Positions 16,708 through 25,000 of a stretch of 29,531 nucleotides of DNA are shown here, piece by piece. The stretch lies in the NCBI GenBank assembly GCA_964538065.1, contig CAZIDG010000053.1, forward strand, positions 1-29,531, in the 5' to 3' direction. A program made the position numbers and the translations under genes. How positions within the stretch are numbered: the stretch's first letter is position 1; each line of letters opens with the position of its first letter. Below the pieces are notes generated by a model, which saw only the letters and a list, made by a program, of their open reading frames with translations, searched no databases and was not told the origin of the DNA. The DNA comes from G963664225 sp964538065. GTDB taxonomy: Bacteria > Verrucomicrobiota > Verrucomicrobiia > Limisphaerales > UBA1319.

Positions 16708-17175
16708 ATGAACACCCTCACACAACACGGCCAATGGATCAGCGAGTTCGGCTTTTACCTCCTGCTCGCCCTCAACATCGTCACGTTCGTCAAACTCTTC
16801 CTCCCGCAGAAGCGCGAGGTCCGCCTCACCGATGCCGCCGCCACCCGCGCCGAGCTCGATGCCCTGGATGCCCGCCTCTCCCGTCTCGAGCAGTGGTTTG
16901 AAAACCTCCGCGACGCCATCAAGCAGGAGCGCGAATCCATCCTGCTCGCCGGCGAGGACCGCACGCAGCGCCTCCAGCAGCACATCGATGCCCTGCGCGC
17001 CGAGATGAAGCACGACCGTGAGCAGGCCCTGGCCCAGCGCGAGGACACCGCCATCCGCCTCCACCAGCGCATCGATGAATTGGTCGATGGCGTCCATGAA
17101 CGCGTCGAGCAGCTCAGCCGCCGGATTGAGGAAATCCCTGTCACCATGCTCCGTTTAACTCAAAAACAACCCTGA
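16708..17175 (+). CDS. TM-anchored coiled-coil protein, Mu gp26 (DUF2730)-like
   Basis: The ATG at 16708 gives 155 residues. An N-terminal hydrophobic helix (about 11-29, FGFYLLLALNIVTFVKLFL) is followed by a long charged coiled coil to the end (about 40-145, with heptad-like LDALDARLSRLEQW). This plan is that of DUF2730/Mu gp26, which lies immediately upstream of the terminase genes in Mu-like phages. Here the same order holds: it precedes the winged-helix protein and the two terminase subunits with gaps of 3-22 bases. The match is by architecture and position, not by a diagnostic motif. Confidence 0.75.
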   Translation: MNTLTQHGQWISEFGFYLLLALNIVTFVKLFLPQKREVRLTDAAATRAELDALDARLSRLEQWFENLRDAIKQERESILLAGEDRTQRLQQHIDALRAEMKHDREQALAQREDTAIRLHQRIDELVDGVHERVEQLSRRIEEIPVTMLRLTQKQP

Positions 17176-17178
17176 TAT

Positions 17179-17430
17179 ATGTACATGCTCCAAGTCGAAA
17201 TCCTGAGCGCCCTCGCGCAATGCCGCGATTACCTCCTGCCCGAGCCCACCCTCGTGGCGCAACTGCGCCTCACCGTCCGGCCCGCGCCCCTGGCGGGCGA
17301 AGTCTCCGCCGCCCTCGTCGAGCTCGAGTCCCGCCGCCTTGTCCAGGGACTGCGTCCCAGCCTCGGCGGCCCGCTCAAGTGGGCCATCACCAACCTTGGC
17401 CGCGCCATGTTGTCCGAGACCATCCACTGA
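17179..17430 (+). CDS. Small winged-helix-like protein in the terminase operon
   Basis: This 83-residue gene starts three bases after the preceding stop. The pattern is of a compact winged helix: an N-terminal helix (VEILSALAQCRDYL), then LVAQLRLTV, a putative recognition helix (EVSAALVELESRRLV), and a wing followed by KWAITNLGRAML. Similar small proteins lie between gp25- and gp27-like genes of Mu relatives. It could bind DNA near the packaging site or regulate the operon. A second ATG lies two codons in (17185). Confidence 0.7.
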   Translation: MYMLQVEILSALAQCRDYLLPEPTLVAQLRLTVRPAPLAGEVSAALVELESRRLVQGLRPSLGGPLKWAITNLGRAMLSETIH

Positions 17431-17445
17431 TCCCTTGCGCTCCCC

Positions 17446-17973
17446 ATGAATGACACACCCGTCCAGACCAGCCCGGCGCCGCCAGACGCCCTCGCCACGC
17501 TCCAGGCCCTCTCCCGCGCCGACCAGCGCGAAATCCTCGAATGGCTCAATGCCCTCCCGTTCGAGGAAATCCGCGGCCGCATTCGCGAGAAGCACGGCCT
17601 CGATGCCACGCCCGAACTCCTGCGCGCCTTCGAGCTATGGAGCCTCGCCGTGATGCCCCTCGAGTTCGCCGCCGCCTATGCCGACACCCTGGCCGGGCGC
17701 CTCAAGTCCCAGGGCGGCTCCGTCGATCCCGAGCAGATCGCCCTGGCGGCCCAGACCGCCTTCGAGCTCGAGGCCATCCGCCAGCAGAACGCCGCCGCCT
17801 TCATCAACCTCCGCAAGCTCCGCCAGCGCGACCGCGCCCTCGACCTCACCGAGCGCCGCCTCGACATGGCCCGCGCCCAGTCCCCCGACGATGGTGCCGC
17901 GGACGCCCCTGCGCTCGACCCCGCCCGCCGCGAAACCATTCTCGATGAGGTGGACGAAATTCTCGGTATGTAA
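17446..17973 (+). CDS. Terminase small subunit, DUF3486 / Mu gp27-like
   Basis: A 175-residue protein starting 15 bases after the preceding gene and ending 22 bases before the large terminase. The N-terminal part (about 18-62: a helix with LSRADQREILEWLNALPFEEIRGRIREKHG) is a helix-turn-helix-like DNA-binding segment. Two long helices follow (about 75-140, with FELEAIRQQNAAAFINLRKLRQRDRALDLTERRL-type charge pattern) and an acidic tail ends in EVDEILGM. The layout matches DUF3486 small terminases, which recognise the packaging site. Position directly upstream of the gp28-like terminase supports this strongly. Confidence 0.8.
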   Translation: MNDTPVQTSPAPPDALATLQALSRADQREILEWLNALPFEEIRGRIREKHGLDATPELLRAFELWSLAVMPLEFAAAYADTLAGRLKSQGGSVDPEQIALAAQTAFELEAIRQQNAAAFINLRKLRQRDRALDLTERRLDMARAQSPDDGAADAPALDPARRETILDEVDEILGM

Positions 17974-17995
17974 CCCCATTTCTCCAATCACTCCC

Positions 17996-19576
17996 ATGCC
18001 TGCCATCCTCCCAACCCTCAAAATCGACGACGACTCCGCCCTGCGCCGCTATTTCCTCCCGTACCAGCGGGCCTGGATCCACGATGATGCCCCGTTGCGC
18101 CTGGCCGAGAAATCCGTCCGCATCGGCTGGACCTTTGCCGACGCCTTCAAGAACGTCCGCAAGCGCCTGCGCCATCCACGGCGCGATTACCTCTTCACCA
18201 CGCGCGACCATGCCACCGCTCTGGAATACGTGCGCACCTGCCACCGGTTTGCCGCCCTGTACGACTTCACGCGCTCCATCGTCTCCCATGGTGTCGAGCA
18301 TGTGAAGGCCCCGTGCTTTGACGCCTCCGGGCGCGCCACCGGCTTCACCCAGGAGCTCAAGGCCGGGCTCATCAAGTTCGACAACGGCTCGCGCATCCTT
18401 GCCTTCAGTTCCAATCCCAACGCCCTCCGCGCCTTTGGCGGCGATGTCGGCCTGGACGAGTTCGCCTTTCACACCGCACCGGATCAGCTCTGGGCCGCCG
18501 CCTCGGGCCGTGTCACCTGGGGGTACGATCTGGGCGTCTGGTCCTCCTGCAATGGTGATCAGACCCTCTTCCACACCTTCGCGCGCGAGGCCGAATCCGG
18601 CGCCCGCGACGGCCCCGGCGGACGCGCCTGGAGCTATTACCGCGTGACGCTGCTGGATGCCGTGGAGATGGGCCTGGTGGAAGTGATCAACCGCGCCAGC
18701 GGACGCGCCTGGACCCGCGCGGAGTTCATCGACGACTGCCGTCGCCGCGCCCGCCTGCCGGAGGTCTTCGAACAGGAATACCTCTGCCAGCCGCGCGGCT
18801 CCTCCGCGGCGCTCGTCCCCTGGACCGTGCTCGAGCAGGGCCTGGAGGATGAGCCCATCGAGCGCCTCCACCTCGAGTCGCGCGAGATCGCCGAACGCTT
18901 TGGCGCGTTTACGACTGCCAACGCTGTGGGCCGCACCCAGGCCATCGAGGCCCTGCTGCGCCAGCACTTTGCCCGCCTCTTCGCCAGCCCGGCCCGGCAC
19001 GCGCTCGGGTTCGACGTCGCCGCCAGCGGCGCGGGCGACCTGGCCGCAATCTACGTGGACGAACGGGAGAATTCCCACCTGGCCCTGCGCGCCCTGTTCA
19101 CCTGCCGGACCGAGGACTGGCATTTCCTCAAAACTGCCCTCTTTACGTTCCTTCAGCACACCCCGGGCGTGGTCGCGGCGGGGGATGAAACGGGCCTCGG
19201 ACGCCAGATCTGCTGGGAGGCCGCACAGGCCTTTGGCGGACGCTTTCAGAAGGTGAATTTTAGAAGTGAAAAGGAGGCCCTGGGGTTCGCGCTCATCAAC
19301 CAGTTCACCCTCCTCCGCAAGCGGATGCCGCGGCGCGAACCGGATGTGGCGGCGGATTTCTTCGCCCTGCGCAAGACCTTTCAAAACGGCCGCTGGGCCT
19401 TTGCCGAGGGGGCCAACCCCCTCAACCCCGCCAGCCATTGCGACATCGCCTGGGCGGGCGCCCTGGCCAGCCATGCCGCCGCCCACGCCGCCCCGCCGGG
19501 GCGCATCGTGGTCTTCCCACGCCGCCGCCCCTTTAACGCCGCTGCGCGGCGATCCATCCCCACGCCATGCCCATGA
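17996..19576 (+). CDS. Phage terminase large subunit, Mu gp28-like
   Basis: I start at ATG 17996 (526 residues); the frame is open further upstream but only inside the small-subunit gene. The ATPase half has a diverged Walker A, EKSVRIGWT (38-46, Lys39), a Walker B GDVGLDEFAF with Asp154/Glu155, and an SSCNGD coupling motif after it. The nuclease half has the RNase H-like acidic triad: Asp340 in GFDVAASG, Asp397 in GDETGLG and Asp483 in HCDIAWAGALA. All catalytic elements of a packaging motor are therefore kept. The last ~25 residues (Pro/Arg-rich) overlap the convergent rhomboid gene by 44 bases and may be read-through across a deletion junction. The portal gene (gp29) expected next is missing. 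Confidence 0.88.
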   Translation: MPAILPTLKIDDDSALRRYFLPYQRAWIHDDAPLRLAEKSVRIGWTFADAFKNVRKRLRHPRRDYLFTTRDHATALEYVRTCHRFAALYDFTRSIVSHGVEHVKAPCFDASGRATGFTQELKAGLIKFDNGSRILAFSSNPNALRAFGGDVGLDEFAFHTAPDQLWAAASGRVTWGYDLGVWSSCNGDQTLFHTFAREAESGARDGPGGRAWSYYRVTLLDAVEMGLVEVINRASGRAWTRAEFIDDCRRRARLPEVFEQEYLCQPRGSSAALVPWTVLEQGLEDEPIERLHLESREIAERFGAFTTANAVGRTQAIEALLRQHFARLFASPARHALGFDVAASGAGDLAAIYVDERENSHLALRALFTCRTEDWHFLKTALFTFLQHTPGVVAAGDETGLGRQICWEAAQAFGGRFQKVNFRSEKEALGFALINQFTLLRKRMPRREPDVAADFFALRKTFQNGRWAFAEGANPLNPASHCDIAWAGALASHAAAHAAPPGRIVVFPRRRPFNAAARRSIPTPCP

Positions 19577-20423
19577 TCAGCCCCGACGCATGGGCCGTGT
19601 TCGCCACCGGCCCCAGCCAGCCCGTGAAACACGCGAAAAACCAGATCAACATCGATACCACCGTTGTATGATGCAGATAATACCCCGAAGTCAGATCGTA
19701 CTTGCCGCGGATCCACACGTACCCCAGCAGGCCATAGACCACGCCCGACGCCCCGCCGAACATCGGCCCGCCCACCAGGTACTGGCAGAAATTGGACACC
19801 GCCGCGATGGCCATGAACTTCAACAGGAAATACCCGTTCCCCTGGCGCGACTCGATCATGCTCCCCAGGTCGAAAAGCCACATCATGTTGAAGAGGATGT
19901 GCAGAATGCTGAAATGCAGCAGCGCAGGCGTCACCAGCCGCCACAGCTCCCCATGGCGGATCTCCACCAGCGCGTTGAGCCGGTTCCAGAACCCCGGCGC
20001 CGAGGGATGCTGGGTGATGAACAACAGCTCCACCTCGTTCCGCCCCAGCCGCAGCGCGATGTAGATGCACACGCACAGAACGATCAGTACGATGCTCACC
20101 AGCCCCGGCCGGTATCCCGCAAGGCTCGAGCGCAGCTCCTCGCGCCCGTGCAGGCGCTTCTCAAACGCCTCCTTATCGGCCTGCCGTTGCGCCCGCAGGC
20201 GCGCCGCCTCCGGGGCCGCGTTCTTGAACTCCGCAGCCTGCGGATCCTTGCGAAACTTCGCCAGCCACTCCTCGGCCGCCGCCAGTTGGTCCTCATCATG
20301 CACCCAGATGGCCCAATGCGGGGCCGCGTCGGCCTCCACCTGGTTGTCGATGCCCTTCACCAGCAAAAAATCCCCGAAGCTCCGCGCGGCGGACTCGGAC
20401 TCCAAATAACCAATTTTACGCAT
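19533..20423 (-). CDS. glpG: GlpG-type rhomboid intramembrane serine protease
   Basis: The ATG at 20423 gives 296 residues. Residues 1-60 resemble the cytoplasmic N-domain of E. coli GlpG (ARSFGDFLLVKGIDNQVE then AIWVHDEDQLAAAEEWL). A charged helical linker with KRLHGREEL follows. The rhomboid core has about six TM helices, the HFSILHILFNMMWLFDLG segment of TM2 with His and Asn, the nucleophile Ser226 in GGASGVVYG, and the partner His278 in NTAHASG. It should cleave membrane proteins within the bilayer. Its 3' end overlaps the terminase 3' end by 44 bases, so transcripts converge. A degenerate copy of its early coding and upstream sequence lies at about 21,776-21,893. Confidence 0.93.
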   Translation of the reverse strand: MRKIGYLESESAARSFGDFLLVKGIDNQVEADAAPHWAIWVHDEDQLAAAEEWLAKFRKDPQAAEFKNAAPEAARLRAQRQADKEAFEKRLHGREELRSSLAGYRPGLVSIVLIVLCVCIYIALRLGRNEVELLFITQHPSAPGFWNRLNALVEIRHGELWRLVTPALLHFSILHILFNMMWLFDLGSMIESRQGNGYFLLKFMAIAAVSNFCQYLVGGPMFGGASGVVYGLLGYVWIRGKYDLTSGYYLHHTTVVSMLIWFFACFTGWLGPVANTAHASGLIMGMAWGWIAAQRR

Positions 20424-20840
20424 GCAAACGCGGCCACAGCGCACCGCACCTATAACCTACAGGCGTCCTCCACCCCTTGGCAAGCCCTCCATCGCCCCCC
20501 CGCGACACCGACTACACCAAGGACAAGGAATTCCCCCAAGCCCGCGCCCAAGGTGTGCGGGGCTGCCCAACCGCAAGGTGAATGTGGGCCACACCGGCCA
20601 TCATCGGGCTCACATGAGTCAGAGCCTCAACAGGGTCACGGTCATTTTTTGCATTTGGTCGTGCACACAGGCGCAGAATATGCGATATCTGGTCCAGAAG
20701 CGCCAAGGCTGTTGCCTGGTGGCATGGGCTGGGATTCCTGGAATTTATGAATAAATCAGGCGGGCCGGTGCGGTACCATGCAAGTCCGGAAAGCAGGCGC
20801 CGATTTTACCAACGAGCCCTTCCTTGGACTGGAGGATATG
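20424..20840. other. Gene-poor region between divergent glpG and the secreted-protein gene
   Basis: No firm gene is seen. Bases about 20,461-20,497 (CCTTGGCAAGCCCTCCATC core) recur at 21,854-21,893 next to the rhomboid remnant. A minus-strand frame, 20,512-20,706 with a TTG start, is open for 64 codons and has protein-like composition (a DPVEALTHVSPMMAGVAHIHLAVG-type stretch), but I cannot confirm it as a gene. The region should contain divergent promoters. GGAGG at 20,831-20,835 is the ribosome-binding site of the next gene. Confidence 0.5.
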
Positions 20841-21758
20841 ATGACCAGAGCGCACATAATCATGTTGTTGGGAGTGGTTTTGGCCTTGTGCCACATGGGA
20901 TTCGGCCAAACGCTCTCGGAGACGTCGCAGGAAAAGACCATACTATACATGCCTCGTGTCCCTGCTTTTGAAGAACTGCCTGAGCTCTCGCCCGATGTCA
21001 TCCGGCGGGAATTGCTTGATACTAACACGGTTCGTTTGATTGCCAGACATGCTGGCATTAGCGATGCCGCGCTTTCGACAATAACCATCAAGCCATTAAA
21101 AAAATGGAGGTTGGTCAGGATTCATTCAGACGGTACCTACACAAGAACATTCGACATCCTTGGCAAGCAACTCACGGAATACGCCCGTATCAGAGGAGAA
21201 GGCCATACCCGCTCGTACGGCCTGGAACTCCTTACCAACCGCACACAAGTCCTGGACGCCGTCCACCCTGACCTGCGCCTGTTAGCCACAAATCAGCACC
21301 CGCTTCTGCTTTCCTGGCTGGTCAAGGCGAAGGAGGGAACGACGACTAACAAAGCGGGCACCGTCGTCAGCTTCACCATCCACACAACATATGTAAATGG
21401 GCAGGCGGTGACCAATGAAATTAAACACATCCCCGCAGTGGATGAGGTTTGCCGCTGGGTCGAATATCGCCTCGTGGATGGCGCCATTGCCTGGACCTAT
21501 CGCATGAGCTTCAAGGCCGATGGAGTTCTCGACAATGTGATGGTCACAAAGAGCGACGCGAAGGAGTACGACCCGAAGTACTCCAAAATCATTCAAGAAG
21601 TGGAGAACGAGGTTGAGGCCATAATGAAGAAAAATGGCAGCTACGAGAAGTTTGGCTCAGTGCATGGGTTCTGGAATCTCAAGAGAGCCAAGCTCAAAGC
21701 CAGAGGAATCAAGTGGCTTTCTCCCTCTCAATTGAATCTAAATGCCTGTTTCGATTAA
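20841..21758 (+). CDS. Secreted protein of unknown function
   Basis: Two ATGs are adjacent. The second, at 20841, is five bases after a perfect GGAGG and gives 305 residues. A signal peptide (AHIIMLLGVVLALCHMGFGQ) precedes a mature domain with no TM helix. Middle parts are beta-rich (LVRIHSDGTYTRTFDILGKQL; TVVSFTIHTTYVNGQAV; CRWVEYRLVDGAIAWTYRMSF), and a charged helix follows (IIQEVENEVEAIMKKNG). No known motif is recognised. It sits between glpG and the decayed rhomboid copy, so it may have been inserted into or carried with a duplication. Base composition is lower in GC than the phage block. Confidence 0.8.
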   Translation: MTRAHIIMLLGVVLALCHMGFGQTLSETSQEKTILYMPRVPAFEELPELSPDVIRRELLDTNTVRLIARHAGISDAALSTITIKPLKKWRLVRIHSDGTYTRTFDILGKQLTEYARIRGEGHTRSYGLELLTNRTQVLDAVHPDLRLLATNQHPLLLSWLVKAKEGTTTNKAGTVVSFTIHTTYVNGQAVTNEIKHIPAVDEVCRWVEYRLVDGAIAWTYRMSFKADGVLDNVMVTKSDAKEYDPKYSKIIQEVENEVEAIMKKNGSYEKFGSVHGFWNLKRAKLKARGIKWLSPSQLNLNACFD

Positions 21759-21775
21759 GAAAGTAGTCCTCAGCC

Positions 21776-21893
21776 GGGCCGCCTCAGGCGTCGCGTCCTT
21801 GAACTCCGCCGCCTGCGGATCCTTGCGAAACCGGGCCAGGCACTCCTCGTCCTCCACCTCTTGGCAAGCCCTCCATCACCCTCGCCATGCGTG
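21776..21893 (-). pseudogene. Remnant of a second GlpG-like gene with its start deleted
   Basis: On the minus strand this stretch first repeats sequence found 40-75 bases upstream of glpG (matching 20,461-20,497). It then jumps directly into glpG coding sequence (matching about 20,211-20,283). It encodes EECLARFRKDPQAAEFKDATPEAARL-like residues, against EEWLAKFRKDPQAAEFKNAAPEAARL in the intact gene. The join removes about 180 bases, including the start codon and the first ~45 codons, and similarity stops at about 21,776. It is therefore a dead partial duplicate. Differences are mostly substitutions at a moderate level, so it is not very recent. Confidence 0.75.
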
Positions 21894-22081
21894 AATAAAT
21901 TAGGTTGCGCATAGCCGTCATCATGATCATGATCCAAAGGTACGGTGAATGGCCGGGCGTTGATGATGAAAAGCCCAAACGAACAATCGGCACGATGAGA
22001 ACCATGGAAGTCACCGGGTGCACCGCACCGTCTTGATCACAGCATGTTCCCATTGGCTGGACCCAAACATTGAGGAATGAC
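21894..22081. other. Intergenic leader of the BspA-like gene
   Basis: Together with the rhomboid remnant this completes a 323-base gap (21,759-22,081). A minus-strand frame with hydrophobic residues crosses it but runs out of frame through the remnant, so I do not accept it. TGAGGA at 22,071-22,076, five bases before the ATG at 22,082, is a good ribosome-binding site. Confidence 0.5.
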
Positions 22082-25000
22082 ATGATAAATATTCAGAGGA
22101 TGGTCTCGTGTTCCCACGACAACATATTGGCTTCCGTGCGCCCCGGCGCGCACCCGGTGTCCCTGCCGTGCCTTGCGCTTCTGGCGCTCCTCCTGTTCGC
22201 GAGCCTGGCCGGCACCGCCCGGGCCGAAACCTACGGCGATTTTACCTACGCGACATCGAACTCATGCGTCACGATCACCGGCTACAAAGGCGCCGGTGGC
22301 AATGTCATCATTCCGCCGTCCATTCAAAACCTGCCTGTCAGCATCATTGGAGCTACGGCATTCAGATTTTGTTCCTCAATCACCAATGTCGTCATTCCCG
22401 AGAGCGTCACCAACATTGGTGATGAGGCCTTCTCGCTCTGCTATCGAATAACGACGATCCAGATTCCGAACCATGTCAGCACGATAGGCGGCAACGCCTT
22501 CCAAGCTTGCCGATTCACAAATATCGTGATCCCTGCAAGCGTGAACTATATCGGGACAGGGGCCTTTGGCAGATGCTATAGCTTGAAGGAAATCATCGTT
22601 GATGAGCACAACCCCGTGTACACGTCCTTCGATGGTGTTTTGTATGACAAAAGCATGGCAACACTCCTTCAGTTCCCCAATAGTCATTCCACTAATTGTG
22701 CCTTTCCAACCAACGTCATCAAAATAAGCGATTATGCGTTTAGCGGTTACTCTGCGTTTTCCAGTTTTACCATTCCCAGCGGTGTGGCCACCATTGGGTG
22801 GTATGCTTTTACGAGTTGCTACACCCTGACCAATATCGTGATTCCTGAGAGCGTCACGGACATCCAGATGGGCGCATTCTACCATTGTCTTGATCTCAAA
22901 ACCTTTGTCGTGGATGAAGGCAATCCTGTGTATAGTAGTCGCGATGGCGTCCTGTTTGACAAGCGCCAGACCGCTCTTCTAGCAGCACCCACAGGCAGGG
23001 CTGGAGCCTATGAAATTCCCAACGGCACCGCCAGCATCGGAATGAGGGCGTTCGAAGGTTGTTCCAGTCTGACAAGCGTTGGGATTCCCTCGGGGATCAC
23101 CAACGTGGGGAATTCTGCATTTGCCGGATGTCGCGGCCTGGTGAGCCTCGCTTTCCCGAACGGTGTTGTGAACATTGGATCAACGGCCTTCTCTGGATGC
23201 ACAAACCTTTCCAAAATCACTTTTCCTGATAGTGTGACCAATATCGGTTATGGCGCCCTCAATTATTGCACTGGTATAAAGCTTGTCACACTCCCCAAGT
23301 ACCTGTCTGCGGTTCAGGGCGGCTTGTTCGATAATTGCACCAACCTGGCCAGTGTCATGCTTCCCCTCAACGCCACGAACATTGGCAACAACGCGTTTTA
23401 TAACTGCCGCTCTCTGGCCAATGTCACGATACCTTCCGGCGTCACGAGCATCGGGAGCCTGGCCTTTTATGGGTGCAGTGGCCTGACCAATGTCCTGATA
23501 CCCAACCAGGTTGCCAGCATTGGCACCAGTGCCTTTGGCGGCTGCTCGAAAATGACGCGCCTGACACTCCCTGGCAGCGTCACCCATATTCAAAATGGGG
23601 CTTTCTCAGGCTGCACGAATCTGACGTCCGTTTATTTTCAGGGCAATGCGCCGGAACTGGGCTCAGATGTCTTCTCAGGGGATGTGAATGCCACGGTGTA
23701 TTACCAGGCGGGGACCACGGGTTGGGGAGAGACATTCGGCGGACGTCCCACCGCGATTTATTCCGAGCCCGAGCAGGGATTTGTGCAGGTGACGATTCAG
23801 CCCGAGGGTGTCATCTCTGTTGGCGCCCAATGGCGGATCGATAACAGCGGATGGTACACCAGCGGGGCGGCGGTCCCGGTTGGCTCGGGCAGCCATACCG
23901 TCTCCTTCTCGGCCATGGCAGGTTGGACTTCACCGGAAAGCCAGACCATCATGGTCGATGCCGGTCAGACAACATCCCTCTCGGGAACCTATACCCAAAT
24001 ATCCGGCTCCTTGCAGGTGACGATTCTGCCTTTTGAATCGCTGCGTTCCGGACCACGCTGGCGGGTGGACGGAGGGGCCTGGCAAAAGAGTGGCGAGGTG
24101 GTGGACGGACTTGTGGCAGGCAGCCACACTGTGTCCTTCCTGGGAGTGACAGACTGGATTGCCCCAACCAACCAGCAGGTGGCCATAGACATCAGCCAGA
24201 CAACCCTGGCCACGGGAGTCTATGAGGAGTGCCCTTTCATTTACACCACCAATAAGGGTTGCATTACCATCACACGCTATTCCGGTAGTGACACCACCCT
24301 CACGATTCCAGCGAGCCTTTACGGCAAACCTGTCACCTGCATTGGGGAATATGTCTTTCGCCAGGCCGTGAGGCTGGGCAGCATCACGATGCCTGACAGC
24401 ATCACCAACATCGGGGTGTTTGCATTCAGTGGCTGCACCGCTTTGACAAACATCAATATCCCGGCAGGGGTGCGAACTCTGACGAATGCGTTGTTTCAAG
24501 GCTGCAGCAGCCTGACCAGCATCACCATCCCCACCAACGTGAGTTACATCGGCACCCATGCATTCGATGGCTGCGCAAGCCTGACACGCGTCACAATCCC
24601 CAATAGCCTGACCAATATGGGCTTTGGGGTATTCGGACATTGCACCAGCTTGTTGGGAATTGACGTCGATGCCACACATCCCATCCTGAGCAGTGTCGGC
24701 GGGGTTTTGTTCAACAAAAGCCAGACCATGCTCGTGCAATGCCCGGCGGGCATGACGGGTCATTACACAATCCCTGATGGAGTCCAGACCATCAGAAACG
24801 AGGCGTTTGCTGGTTGCGCCGGTTTGACCAATATCACGATCCCCTCGAGTGTCCTGAATATTTGCGGTGGCACCTTCCTTGACTGCACCAGCCTGGTCTG
24901 CGCCGCGATTCCCGCCGGTGTTTACACGATCCATGCAAGTACATTCAGTGGCTGCACCAGCCTCAAGAGCGTGGCCATCCCCGACAGCGTTGACAGTGTC

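Noticed and set aside
17846..19486. 546-codon minus-strand frame opposite the terminase
   Set aside because: The terminase carries all catalytic motifs on the plus strand; the opposite frame has none.
19266..20750. 494-codon plus-strand frame over glpG
   Set aside because: It begins inside the terminase gene out of frame and runs antisense to the rhomboid catalytic core.
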